From positions 49,674-113,673 of the forward strand of contig JAXMCI010000023.1 of NCBI GenBank assembly GCA_046349435.1: a stretch of 64,000 nt of DNA, in the 5' to 3' direction. The number at the start of each line of letters is the position of its first letter. The first letter of the stretch is position 1. Of this stretch, positions 16,861 through 25,280 are shown piece after piece. A program made the translations under genes and the position numbers. The notes under the pieces were generated by a model. It searched no databases. It was not told the DNA's origin and saw only the letters and a list, made by a program, of their open reading frames with translations. This DNA is from JAXMCI01 sp046349435 (lineage in GTDB: Bacteria > Pseudomonadota > Alphaproteobacteria > Dongiales > Dongiaceae).

Positions 16861-17720
16861 CGCGACGGCGCCTCGCCCTTCATGAAGGCCGCGAAGGCCT
16901 CCTTGTAGTCGGGGTGCCAGCGCGACAGCGCCGGCCGGTTGCCGATCAGGTCCTCCATCGCCCATTGCATGCGGCGATTGTCCGTCTCGCGGGTCGTCTC
17001 GTTGTCCGGGCAGAGGATGTAGAAGTCGCCCGCCGCCATGCGCTCCAGCATGAAGTCGACGACCTGGTCCGGCGTCCAGGCGCCGGGCGGCTTCTCCGGC
17101 GTGCGCGCGGTGATGCCGGTATGGGTGAAGCCCGGCACCAGCAGGTGGGCGGTGACGCGGCAGCCCGGCGTGCTGCGCAGCGCATGGGCGGTCGCCTCGG
17201 TCAGCACCTTCACCCCGGCCTTGCTGACATTGTAGGCGGTGTCGCCCGGCGGCGTGGTGATGCCCTGCTTCGAGCCGGTATTGACGATCGCGGCGTCCCT
17301 GCCGTGCGCGATCATCGCCGGGGCGAAGGCCTGCACGCCGTGGATGACGCCCCAGAGATTGACCTGCAGCAGCGCGCGCCAGCGATCGAGCTTCTCCCAC
17401 GGCCCGCCGCCATGGCCGATGCCGGCGTTGTTCATCAGCAGCCCCACCTCGCCGAAGGCGGCGAGCGCCTCGTCGCGCAGCCGCTCGACCTCCTCGAAGC
17501 GGCCGACGTCGGTGGCGACCGCGCGCACCGCGGCGGCGCCCTCGGGGGCGAGCGCCGCCACCGCCGCCGCGGCGCCGTCGAGCGCCGGGCCGGGACGGTC
17601 GGCCAGCACCACCCTGAGGCCGAGCCCGGCGAGCCGCCGGGCGGCCCCCAGGCCGATGCCGCTGGCCGCGCCGGTGACGACCGCGACGCGGCCGGGAGCG
17701 ATGGCGGGATGCCGGGTCAT
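16857..17720 (-). CDS. Short-chain dehydrogenase/reductase
   Basis: A 287-residue SDR: cofactor motif VVTGAASGIGLG (about residue 15), LLMNNAGIG, catalytic Ser in VNTGSKQG, YNVSK as the Tyr-x-x-x-Lys pair, and a C-terminal extension (WAMEDLIGNRPALSRWHPDYKEAF) seen in steroid- or cyclohexanol-type SDRs. GGAGG lies 6 bases before the ATG. The gene overlaps the decayed AMP ligase by ATGA, so the two were once one operon acting on a common acid/alcohol substrate; this member still looks intact. Confidence 0.85.
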   Translation of the reverse strand: MTRHPAIAPGRVAVVTGAASGIGLGAARRLAGLGLRVVLADRPGPALDGAAAAVAALAPEGAAAVRAVATDVGRFEEVERLRDEALAAFGEVGLLMNNAGIGHGGGPWEKLDRWRALLQVNLWGVIHGVQAFAPAMIAHGRDAAIVNTGSKQGITTPPGDTAYNVSKAGVKVLTEATAHALRSTPGCRVTAHLLVPGFTHTGITARTPEKPPGAWTPDQVVDFMLERMAAGDFYILCPDNETTRETDNRRMQWAMEDLIGNRPALSRWHPDYKEAFAAFMKGEAPSR

Positions 17721-17783
17721 GGAACCTCCTGCGAGGGCATCCAGCCCTGATACAGGCAGCAGCCGCCGAAAGCCATCGGATCC

Positions 17784-18107
17784 GACGGGCCGGCCGGGCA
17801 TGACGCCCTGCTTGCGGTGCGCGGTGGCGGCCACAGCCTGCCCGGTCTGTCGACCCGCGATGACGGCATCGTGCTCGGTCTCTCGCGGCTGCGAGACGTT
17901 GCCGTCGATCCGCAGCTGCGCCGCGCCACGGTCGGCGGCGGCGCGCTGCTCGGCGACCCGGATCGCGCCGCCGTGCTGCGCCGGATCGGCGGCAACGCCG
18001 AGCCGGACCTCCTCTGGGCGATCCGCGGCGGCGGCGGCAAGTTCGGCGTGGTGACGCGCTTCGAGCTTCAGGCCCGCCCGCTCGGCGCGGTGCAGCCCGC
18101 CGCCTGA
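17784..18107 (+). pseudogene. Relic of a berberine-bridge-type FAD-linked oxidase
   Basis: The frame reads HDALLAVRGGGHSLPGLSTRDDGIVLGLSRLRDV...VGGGALLGD, the FAD-binding start of this oxidase family, and then, without a stop, DLLWAIRGGGGKFGVVTRFELQ, a motif that normally lies some 60 or more residues further on. The intervening part of the FAD domain, the true N-terminus and the whole C-terminal substrate domain are missing, so an in-frame internal deletion and loss of both ends are implied. A GTG at 17817 opens a 96-codon frame that is unlikely to give a functional protein. Confidence 0.7.
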
Positions 18108-18180
18108 GCCGCGGCCGGCGATTGCGCGGCGGCGGCGCGGCGGCCGATACTCGCCCGTCGGCAGCAGGAGCGATGCCAGC

Positions 18181-18939
18181 GTGAAACCCGAGGTGCAGGT
18201 CACCGCCATCACCGGCGCCTCGTCGGGCATCGGGCGCAGCCTGGCGCTGCGGCTGGCCCGCCACGGCGGCGCCGTGGCGCTGCTCGCCCGCCGGGCGCCG
18301 CTGCTGGAAGCGCTGGCGGACGAGATCGCGGCCGCCGGCGGACGCGCGCTCGCGGTGCCCTGCGACGTCACAGACCACGACCAGGTGCGCGCCGCCTTCG
18401 CGCTGATCGAGGAGCGGCTCGGCCCGGTCGACCGGCTGGTCGCCAATGCCGGCGGCGGCGAGAAGAGCTACGTCGACGGCTTCGCGGCCGACCAGGTCGC
18501 GCGGATCATCGCGCTCAATGTCGGCGGCGCCGCCAGCTGCATCGAGGCGGTGCTGCCCGGCATGCTGGCGCGCGGCCATGGCCATCTGGTGGCGACCAGC
18601 AGCCTGGCGGCCTCGCGCGGCTTGCCCAACGCCGCCGCCTACAGCGCCGCCAAGGCGGCGCTCAGCCGCATGATGGAGAGCCTGCGCATCGAGCTGCGGC
18701 CGCGCGGCGTCGACGTCACCCTCATCCACCCCGGCTTCGTGCGCAAGCCGGACCGCCGGCGCAAGGCGCTGCAGATCGAGCTCGAGGCGGCGACCGCGCG
18801 GATGTGCCGCGCCATCCTGGCGCGCCGGGCCGAGGACGCCTTCCCGCTCGCCCCGGTGCTGCTCACCGCACTGGGGCGCAACCTGCCGGCCCGGCTCTAC
18901 GACCGGCTGATGCTGTCCCGCGTCCGCCGGCGGCCCTGA
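18181..18939 (+). CDS. Short-chain dehydrogenase/reductase
   Basis: A 252-residue SDR with TGASSGIGRSLALRLA, PCDVTDH, VANAGGG, TSSLAASRG (catalytic Ser) and AAYSAAKAAL (Tyr-x-x-x-Lys). The likely start is GTG at 18181 with AGGAG ten bases upstream; the nearby ATG at 18173 hits a stop after two codons. The C-terminal third (RKALQIELEAATARMCRAILAR) matches the SDR type that modifies lipids or acyl chains. It converges on the desaturase gene 30 bases away. Confidence 0.82.
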   Translation: MKPEVQVTAITGASSGIGRSLALRLARHGGAVALLARRAPLLEALADEIAAAGGRALAVPCDVTDHDQVRAAFALIEERLGPVDRLVANAGGGEKSYVDGFAADQVARIIALNVGGAASCIEAVLPGMLARGHGHLVATSSLAASRGLPNAAAYSAAKAALSRMMESLRIELRPRGVDVTLIHPGFVRKPDRRRKALQIELEAATARMCRAILARRAEDAFPLAPVLLTALGRNLPARLYDRLMLSRVRRRP

Positions 18940-18968
18940 GCCTGCAGCCGGGCTCAGGGCGGGCCGGC

Positions 18969-19922
18969 TCAGCGCGGGCCGGAGCGGACGATCCGGCTGT
19001 AGCCCGACATCGCCGGGTTGAAGATGAAGTTGAGCAGCACCCGGGTCCAGGAGCGATAGGACTTCAGGCTGTCGTAGAACTCCGGCGCCTCTGCCTTGAC
19101 CTTCGGCAGGTTGCTCCACGGCACGTTGGGGAAGTCATGGTGCTCGTTGTGGAAGCCCATGTTGAAGCACAGCCGGTTCAGGATGCCGTAGTAGGAATAG
19201 GTCTCCTGTCCCGGGGCGGTGACGTAGTGCTCCTGCACCCAGCGGCCGCCGAGCGGGTGCAGCCCGAGCGCGAACAGGGTGGAGAAGGCGAGGAAGGCCA
19301 GCGCCTTGATGCCGAGCAGCCAGAGCACCGCACCGTCGGCCAGCACGACCACGGCGAGGTTGGCGACGATCCAGCCGTCCCAGAGCTGCGTGCCCGGCAC
19401 CTTGTGCGGCCGCAGCGCCTGCGAGATCGACAGCAGGAACACCCACAGCGCCTTGCGCCAGGTGGAATTGCCGACGAGGTCGGCCTCCCGCCGGCTGACC
19501 ACGTCGGGGTCGAGGTCGGGATGGCCGAGATGCTTGTGGTGCATCAGGTGGTACTTGCGGAACGCCATGGCGCTCGGGAAGAACAGCCCGAGGTCGCAGG
19601 CGATGCCGAGGATGCGGTCGACCGTGCTGCGGCCGGTCACCAGGTTGTGCGTGCATTCGTGCATCAGCACGTAGAGCGCGTGGCTGACGAAGGCGCCGAC
19701 CAGCCAGGCCAGCGGCAGCACCAGCAGCCAGGACGCGTCGCGCAGCAGCGCGGCGAAGGCGATCTGCAGCGCCACCAGCCCGACCACCCAGGCGGCCGAC
19801 CAGGGATTGGGCGCCATCAGCGCCCGGACGCCGGGATGCTGCGCCAGGATCGCCCGCCGCCGCCCCCAATGCGGCGTCGGATCCGGCGAATAGGTGAAGT
19901 CGAGTCGTTCGCCTCGGGTCAT
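18969..19922 (-). CDS. Sphingolipid delta-4-type fatty acid desaturase
   Basis: A 317-residue membrane di-iron desaturase with the three histidine boxes of the lipid desaturase (DES) family: HECTHN (about residue 90), HLMHHKHLG (about 128), and NEHHDFP (about 260), with four hydrophobic segments between (SAAWVVGLVALQIAFAALL, LVLPLAWLVGAFVSHALYVL and others). The N-terminal DFTYSPDPTPHWGRRRAIL is characteristic of dihydroceramide desaturase relatives. It would insert a double bond into a long-chain base or fatty acyl chain at the inner membrane. The start at 19922 has GGAAGAG before it; the open frame upstream does not resemble the family. No sphingolipid synthesis genes are visible nearby. 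Confidence 0.85.
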   Translation of the reverse strand: MTRGERLDFTYSPDPTPHWGRRRAILAQHPGVRALMAPNPWSAAWVVGLVALQIAFAALLRDASWLLVLPLAWLVGAFVSHALYVLMHECTHNLVTGRSTVDRILGIACDLGLFFPSAMAFRKYHLMHHKHLGHPDLDPDVVSRREADLVGNSTWRKALWVFLLSISQALRPHKVPGTQLWDGWIVANLAVVVLADGAVLWLLGIKALAFLAFSTLFALGLHPLGGRWVQEHYVTAPGQETYSYYGILNRLCFNMGFHNEHHDFPNVPWSNLPKVKAEAPEFYDSLKSYRSWTRVLLNFIFNPAMSGYSRIVRSGPR

Positions 19923-20169
19923 CTCTCTTCCGACGGGTGATCGGCGCGCCGGCAGTGACGGCGGCGCCGCAGCGCTGGTCCGGCCTTGCCACGCCCGCCG
20001 GTTCTGGCGATCTGCCTCGCGGCCGGCTTGCCGGCCCTCTTGCCGGGGCCATCGGCGCGACGACGCTTTCGCGCACCGTCCCGCCCCCGCTGTCGCCGCA
20101 GCGGCCCATCTGGCCGCGCGCACCGGTGCTTGTCAATTCGGATACTTCGTCGCGGCGGCCGCGCTTTCC

Positions 20170-21285
20170 TCAGCCCTGCGGCTCGAACAGGGCGCGCACC
20201 CGCGACGCCGCCTGGCTGAGGTCGCCGAGCGGCGGCGGGCGGCGGTCGGGGAAGGCCTCGCCCACCCGCACCACCCGGCCGGAATCGAGCAGGTAGCGGT
20301 GCACCAGCCGGATGTCGCGCGTCATGCGCTGCGGCGGCACGTCGATCAGGTGGCGATAGAGGGTCGCCTTCAGCCCGTCGACGCGGCAGCGCAGGGTGGG
20401 CCGCGGCGCCGGCGGCCCGTCGAGGTCGCGTCCCACCCGGCGCCCCGCCGGCCCGAGGTCGAACATGTAGACCGGCTTGCGGGTGGCGCAGGCCTCGGTG
20501 AGCATGCTGGCGCTGTCGCAGGTCACGATGAAGGCGTCGGCGTGCGCGAGATAGCCGCGATAGGGGTTGTCCGTGGCCCGCCGGCGCCAGCGATGGATGT
20601 GGGCGGGCACGTCGATCGCCGCCGCCAGCGCGTCGGCCGCCTCCGGCCGGGTGCGGTGGCTGGTGGTGACCAGCAGCGAGCCGCCCTGGCGCCGCGCCAT
20701 GTCGCTGGCGATCCGCCCCAGCCGGTGCGCCGCCTCGATGCCGAGCGCGTAGGGCCCGCCATAGCCGCCGACCAGCACCGCGACGTGCGGCCGCGGCAGG
20801 TGCGCGAAGGCGGGCGCCCAGCTCGCGGCGGCCTCGGCCAGCCCGTCCTCGGTGATGCGGCAGAGGCTGAGGCCGTTGTTCAGCACGTTGGGCCGGTCGG
20901 GAATGCGGAACTCCGGCATGGTGACCAGCAGGTCGAACCAGCGCAGCCGCGCCCAGGGCCGGCCGATATGGACGTAGCGGACGCGCTTGCCGGCCTGCTG
21001 CTGGATCCAGCGGCAGACCGGCTCGTTGCGCATCGCCGCGGAGATGACGAGGTCGGGCCAGGGCGGCTCCAGCGGGCTGGACGCCGCGCGGTCGATGCCG
21101 GCGAGCGTGGTGCCGCGCCAGACGTCGCTGGCATAGCCGAGCTTGCGGTAGGCCAGCCGCTTGACCTCGCACGGCCAGCCCAGCGCCTCGGCCAGCGCCA
21201 GGATCTGGGAGTTGTCGCCCTCCCGGTAGCAGAGCACCGCCCACACCTTCGGCGGCGCCGGGGCGACCTTGTCGCTCGGATGCAT
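20170..21285 (-). CDS. ELM1/GtrOC1 family protein (DUF1022)
   Basis: About 371 residues matching the ELM1 (mitochondrial fission) family of bacteria and plants: VWAVLCYREGDNSQILALAEALG at the start, the AMRNEPVCRWIQQQAGKR region, an AVLVGG-YGGPYALG core, TSHRTRPEA and TCDSASMLTEACATRKPVYMFDLG near the C-terminus. The Rossmann-like halves resemble a GT-B glycosyltransferase. In bacteria the family is linked to lipid-A and lipopolysaccharide core modification; function here is inferred from family only. Start is uncertain: ATG at 21285 is chosen, a GTG at 21336 is also in frame; neither has a strong ribosome site. Confidence 0.75.
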   Translation of the reverse strand: MHPSDKVAPAPPKVWAVLCYREGDNSQILALAEALGWPCEVKRLAYRKLGYASDVWRGTTLAGIDRAASSPLEPPWPDLVISAAMRNEPVCRWIQQQAGKRVRYVHIGRPWARLRWFDLLVTMPEFRIPDRPNVLNNGLSLCRITEDGLAEAAASWAPAFAHLPRPHVAVLVGGYGGPYALGIEAAHRLGRIASDMARRQGGSLLVTTSHRTRPEAADALAAAIDVPAHIHRWRRRATDNPYRGYLAHADAFIVTCDSASMLTEACATRKPVYMFDLGPAGRRVGRDLDGPPAPRPTLRCRVDGLKATLYRHLIDVPPQRMTRDIRLVHRYLLDSGRVVRVGEAFPDRRPPPLGDLSQAASRVRALFEPQG

Positions 21286-21452
21286 TTGTGGGACGTTCCG
21301 GTGTGATGGCCCGACGAGGACGCCCTCGATTAGCACGTTCGCCGGGACCTTGAGTACAGGAATGCGTCGCTTCCCCTTGGCCAGCCCGCACCGCCCGGAG
21401 TTCCGTCGTCCTTCGACAGGCTGCTATGAGAGTCGAGGGTCGCACTGTGATT

Positions 21453-21476
21453 CCCTCCCTCCTTGCGGGAGAGGGG
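21453..21476. repeat. Short imperfect inverted repeat (CCCTCC/GGGAG type) in a divergent intergenic region
   Basis: TCCCTCCCTCCTTGCGGGAGAGG forms a weak hairpin, and a related element (CCCTCCCGCAAAGCGGAAGAGGGG) occurs at 44222-44244 upstream of the WecA-like gene. The two may be copies of a genome-wide dispersed REP-like intergenic element; two copies in one window are too few to be certain. Confidence 0.3.
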
Positions 21477-21561
21477 GCGCTGTGGCGCCGGCGTGCCGGG
21501 ATCGCCGCAGCATGAGGGCCGCCCCGTCCTCGCCGGCGCCCGACCGGCCCGACCGCCGCGG

Positions 21562-23103
21562 ATGATCGGCTGGCTCGCCCTTGCGGTGGCCCTCGCCGGG
21601 ATCCTGGTCGAGGGCTGCACGATCCCCGTCGCGCTGCCGGCGCCGCGCCCGGCGCGCGCGCTGGCCAGCGCCGGCTTCGCCCTGGCGCTGGCCGGGCTGC
21701 TGCTGCTGCTCGGCGGCCGGCCGGTCTCGGCCGCCATCGCCGCGGTCGCCCTGATGGCGGCGGTGGTGGCGGTGAGCAACGCCAAGCACCGGGCGATCCG
21801 CGAGCCGCTGGTGTTCGTCGACTTCGCCATGCTGGGGCAGGTCTTGCGCCACCCGCACGTCTTCATCACCTGGGTCGGCGTGCTGGCCAGCCTGGCGGCA
21901 GCCGCCGCGCTGGCCGGCGCCGTCGCCGCCGCGGTGCTGCTCGAGACGCCGCTGCCGGGCTGGCTCGGCGATCATACGGGCGGCCGGCTCGGGCTGCTGC
22001 TCGCCGTGCTGGCCGGGCTCGCCGCCCTGCCGGTGGTGGCCCGCCGGCCGCTGGTGGCCGCGGGCTGGGCGCTGCGGCCGTCGCTCGACGCCCGGACCGA
22101 CGTCGAGCGCTTCGGCCTGCTCGGTACGCTGCTGCTGACCACGCTGCTGTCGCTCGACGGCGCGCCGGCGCGGCCGGCGCCGGTGCCGCGCACGCCCGCC
22201 GGGCCGCGCCCGGCCGGGCCCAGCGTCGTCGCCGTGCAGCTGGAATCCTTCTTCGACGTGCGGCTGATGGATCGCCGCATCGCGCCCGGGCTGCTGCCCT
22301 GCTTCGACGCCTGCGGCGCCGGCGCGGTGCAGCGCGGCCGGCTCGAGGTGCCGGCCTGGGGCTACACCCAGCGCAGCGAGTTCGCCTTTCTCACCGGGCT
22401 CGACGAGCGCGCGCTCGGCGTCGACCGCTTCAACCCCTATGCCCGCTTCGCCCGGCGCCCGGTCTGGAGCATCGCGCACGAGCTCAGGGCGCGCGGCTAC
22501 CGCACGGTCTGCATCCATCCCTTCCACGGCACCTTCTTCGGCCGCGACCAGGTCGTCGCCAATCTCGGCTTCGACCGGTTCCTCGACATCGCGGCCTTCG
22601 CGGGCGCGCCGCACTTCGGCCCCTATGTCGCCGACGCGGCGATCGCCGACAAGGTGATCGAGCTGCTCGGCGAGCCCGGGCCGCCGCTGTTCGTCTTCGT
22701 CATCACCATCGAGAGCCACGGCACCTTCCGCCGCGGCCGCCTGCCGGCGCACGAGCTGGCCAAGGTCGGCGACGGCCTCGCCGACCTGACGGAGCCCGTC
22801 CTCAGCTACCTCAGGCACCTGGTCAATGCCGACCGGATGATCGGCCGGCTGGCCGCCCGTCTCGAGCAGGCGGGCGACGGCGTGCTCTGCTGCTACGGCG
22901 ACCACCTGCCGAGCTTCCCGGCGCTGTTCCGCCGCAACGGCTATCGCGACGGCCGCACCGACTACCTGATCTGGCGGCCCGGCCACGACCGACCGCCCGA
23001 GCTCCGCGACATCGGCATCCGGTCGCTGTCGGGAGCGCTGCTCGCCACCGTCGACGCGGCGGCGGGCGCCGCTCAGCGCAGCGTCGCCTCCATGTCGGCA
23101 TAG
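21562..23103 (+). CDS. LTA-synthase-like (sulfatase-fold) membrane phosphotransferase
   Basis: A 513-residue protein with an N-terminal membrane region of about five hydrophobic segments (residues 1-200: IGWLALAVALAGILVE, FALALAGLLLLLGG, VGVLASLAAAAALAGAVAAAVLL and others) and a C-terminal alkaline-phosphatase/sulfatase domain. In the latter, QLESFFDV gives the metal-binding acid, YTQRSEFAFLTGL the nucleophilic Thr region, PFHGTFFGRD a substrate segment and CYGDHLPSF the Asp-His metal pair. By family knowledge it transfers phosphoglycerol- or phosphoethanolamine-type groups onto an envelope polymer in the periplasm. The gene overlaps the downstream convergent hydroxylase gene by 31 bases. Confidence 0.78.
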   Translation: MIGWLALAVALAGILVEGCTIPVALPAPRPARALASAGFALALAGLLLLLGGRPVSAAIAAVALMAAVVAVSNAKHRAIREPLVFVDFAMLGQVLRHPHVFITWVGVLASLAAAAALAGAVAAAVLLETPLPGWLGDHTGGRLGLLLAVLAGLAALPVVARRPLVAAGWALRPSLDARTDVERFGLLGTLLLTTLLSLDGAPARPAPVPRTPAGPRPAGPSVVAVQLESFFDVRLMDRRIAPGLLPCFDACGAGAVQRGRLEVPAWGYTQRSEFAFLTGLDERALGVDRFNPYARFARRPVWSIAHELRARGYRTVCIHPFHGTFFGRDQVVANLGFDRFLDIAAFAGAPHFGPYVADAAIADKVIELLGEPGPPLFVFVITIESHGTFRRGRLPAHELAKVGDGLADLTEPVLSYLRHLVNADRMIGRLAARLEQAGDGVLCCYGDHLPSFPALFRRNGYRDGRTDYLIWRPGHDRPPELRDIGIRSLSGALLATVDAAAGAAQRSVASMSA

Positions 23104-23846
23104 GACTGCTCGAAGCGGTCCTCCCAGGCGGCGAGGTTGCGCTTGGCGTCGCGGAAATAGGGCGACTGCTTCAGTGCCCAGACCGCCCCCTGGTGCACGG
23201 TGCGGCCGAGCAGGCGCATCGGCCGGTCGAAGTCGAACAGCAGCACGGCGCGCGGCTCGTCGGTGTCGTTCTGCACCTCGTGGTCGAAGGAATCGTCGAA
23301 CACGTCGCACTTGCCCTCGCGCCAGACGATCTTCTGGTCGCCCACCCGCATGAAGCAGCGCTCGCGCTCCTTGGGCACCATCAGGGCGAGATGGACGCGC
23401 AGGATGCCCTTCGTCACGCCCTGGTGCGCCGGGATCCTGTAGCCGGGAGCGATGATCGAGAAGAACGCGCTCTGCAGCCCGGGCACGCGGGAGAGCGCCG
23501 CCGCGGTCTCCGGGCAGCGGGCGCAGTTGCGCTCGCTGCGCACCCCGAAGCCGAACAGCACGAAGGTCTTCCAGGACTGGCCCTGCGAGATGCGCTTCTG
23601 GTCCGGCGAGATCTCGTGGAAGGAGGGCAGCGCCGAGCGCTGGGCATAGACCTGGTCGAACTCGCGGCGAATCGCCGGGAAGGCGCGCTCGATGTCGGCG
23701 AGGAAGGGGAAGTCGGCCGCGCTCAGCACCGGCCCGGTCGGCACGCGCGACTGCGTCGTGAGGAACGCGTTGAGGCGCGGGCGCATCCGCTTGCCGAGGC
23801 GGATCACGCGCTTTCTCATCGTCATCGGCTTGGACTTCGCCGCCAT
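23073..23846 (-). CDS. Aspartyl/asparaginyl beta-hydroxylase-domain protein
   Basis: A 257-residue Fe(II)/2-oxoglutarate dioxygenase of the aspartyl/asparaginyl hydroxylase family (LpxO-like). Recognised motifs: IIAPGYRIPAHQG (His plus acidic-type turn), GILRVHLALMVP, GKCDVFDDSFDHEVQND (the second iron-binding His and the 2-oxoglutarate-binding part) and a conserved RAVLLFDFDRPM. Relatives hydroxylate lipid A acyl chains or protein side chains; which one applies here is not known, but the envelope-type neighbours make a lipid-linked target plausible. GGGAGAGG lies before the ATG at 23846. Its 3' end overlaps the LTA-synthase-like gene. Confidence 0.82.
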   Translation of the reverse strand: MAAKSKPMTMRKRVIRLGKRMRPRLNAFLTTQSRVPTGPVLSAADFPFLADIERAFPAIRREFDQVYAQRSALPSFHEISPDQKRISQGQSWKTFVLFGFGVRSERNCARCPETAAALSRVPGLQSAFFSIIAPGYRIPAHQGVTKGILRVHLALMVPKERERCFMRVGDQKIVWREGKCDVFDDSFDHEVQNDTDEPRAVLLFDFDRPMRLLGRTVHQGAVWALKQSPYFRDAKRNLAAWEDRFEQSYADMEATLR

Positions 23847-23916
23847 CGACCTCTCCCTCAGGCCCGGCCGGACCGCGGCCGGCCCCCCGGACAATGCACC
23901 CTTCTCGTTCCCGCGG

Positions 23917-24981
23917 CTACGCTCTCGCTTGCCGCAGCCGCCGGGCGTCGGCCGCCTCGTCGACCGCCAGCCAGTGGCTGAGGTCCCGGCCGAAGATCCG
24001 CGACTGCAGCGCGACATCCTCGGCAAACGCCGCCGCCAGGGTCCGCCGCAGCGCCGGCGACAGCTTGTGCGGCGCCGCCGCCTCGCGGTTGGAGCGCCGC
24101 AGCCGCCCGAGCAGGTCGGCCAGCATCTTGAAGCGCTTCGAGCGGCGCAGGCTGATCAGCATCATCCGCGCGACCTCGCTGCGCGGCTCCTTCAGCATCA
24201 GCTGCACCATGGTGCTCTTCGGCAGCTGCGCCCGGTTGCGCCGCTTCACCTTGGTGCGGCCGTCGTCGGGCAGCCCGAGGAACTCCAGCGTCTCGCGGTA
24301 GACGGCCAGCGAATCGGCGGCGAAATCGTCGAACAGCAGGAACTTCACGCGGTCGCGGTCGACCCGCTGCAGCAGCGCCTCGCAGCGCGCGCCCACGCGG
24401 CCGACGTCCCGGTACTGCAGCAGCCGCCAGTCGCGGCAGCGCTTCGGCAGCTGCTCGCCCCAGGCGCGCTCGTCCTGCAGCGCCCAGGCCCGGGCGAGAT
24501 CGGGCTCGCTCTCGTCCAGCAGCTCCAGCATCTTGGTGTGGTAGGAGGGCAGCATCTCCAGCGGATTGCGCGACATGACGATGAAGCGGGCCTGCGGGAA
24601 GCAGCGCAGGATCGCGTCGATCGCCTGCTCGGAATAGAGGTAGGAGGTCGAGCCGTCGGCCAGCGTCGCCCCCGCGCCGTGCCAGTGCTTGAAATAGAGC
24701 GGCAGGTACTCGGTCAGCACCCGGCCGAGGTGCCAGCCGGCCTTGAGCCGGGTGAAGTAGTGCGGCTCCTTCGGGATCGCGAAGCAGACCTGCGGGTGGG
24801 CGCGCAACGCACCCGCCAGCGCGGTCGTGCCGCAGCGCGGCGCGCCGACGATGAAGAAGATCGGCGTCTCGGCGACCAGCGCGCGCGTCCACCGCACCGC
24901 CACCGGCGGCCGCTCCGCGCTCCGCGGCTTGCCGTTCGCACGCGTCGCGGCGGGAAGCGGCGTGATGTTCGAATCGCTCAT
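23917..24981 (-). CDS. PAPS-dependent sulfotransferase family protein
   Basis: A 354-residue sulfotransferase of the heparan-type/sulfotransferase_1 family. The 5'-phosphosulfate-binding loop is GAPRCGTTALAGAL (about residue 48), with IPKEPHYF, TSYLYS, and the 3'-phosphate motif in FIVMSRNPLEMLPSYH (about residue 130). A basic C-terminus follows. It would transfer sulfate from PAPS to a sugar, lipid or protein hydroxyl in the cytoplasm or at the membrane. The gene lies in a run of envelope-modification genes (LTA-synthase-like, hydroxylase, methyltransferase), pointing to a sulfated surface molecule. ATG at 24981 is used; the in-frame ATG eight codons upstream is also possible. Confidence 0.82.
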   Translation of the reverse strand: MSDSNITPLPAATRANGKPRSAERPPVAVRWTRALVAETPIFFIVGAPRCGTTALAGALRAHPQVCFAIPKEPHYFTRLKAGWHLGRVLTEYLPLYFKHWHGAGATLADGSTSYLYSEQAIDAILRCFPQARFIVMSRNPLEMLPSYHTKMLELLDESEPDLARAWALQDERAWGEQLPKRCRDWRLLQYRDVGRVGARCEALLQRVDRDRVKFLLFDDFAADSLAVYRETLEFLGLPDDGRTKVKRRNRAQLPKSTMVQLMLKEPRSEVARMMLISLRRSKRFKMLADLLGRLRRSNREAAAPHKLSPALRRTLAAAFAEDVALQSRIFGRDLSHWLAVDEAADARRLRQARA

Positions 24982-25280
24982 CCCAACCCCTGAACGCGCC
25001 GGCATGGTCCCGATGCTATCGCCTGCCGCCGGCCATGTTTGTCATTTCACGCCAGCCGTGGCAGAGACGCCGAGACCGGTGGCCCGAGGGGCCGCCCTGC
25101 GACCCCGCGCGCAACGCAAGCGAGACAGGCGGGACGCCCCAGGCCGAGGCCCGACCGGCCTGGTGCCGCCGCAGCCGCAGGTCAACATGGCCCATCCCGG
25201 CCGGCGGCGCAACCCGACGCCCGTCGGCGACCGGCCGGCGCGGGTCGAGCGGCGGCCTCGGGTGCCGCGGCCGGCGGCGG
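24982..25280. other. About 300-base gap, no gene seen
   Basis: This stretch lies upstream of the minus-strand sulfotransferase gene and after the end of the methyltransferase gene. Open frames here are long only because of high GC and resemble no family. The sulfotransferase promoter is presumably here, but no clear -35/-10 pair was found. Confidence 0.5.
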
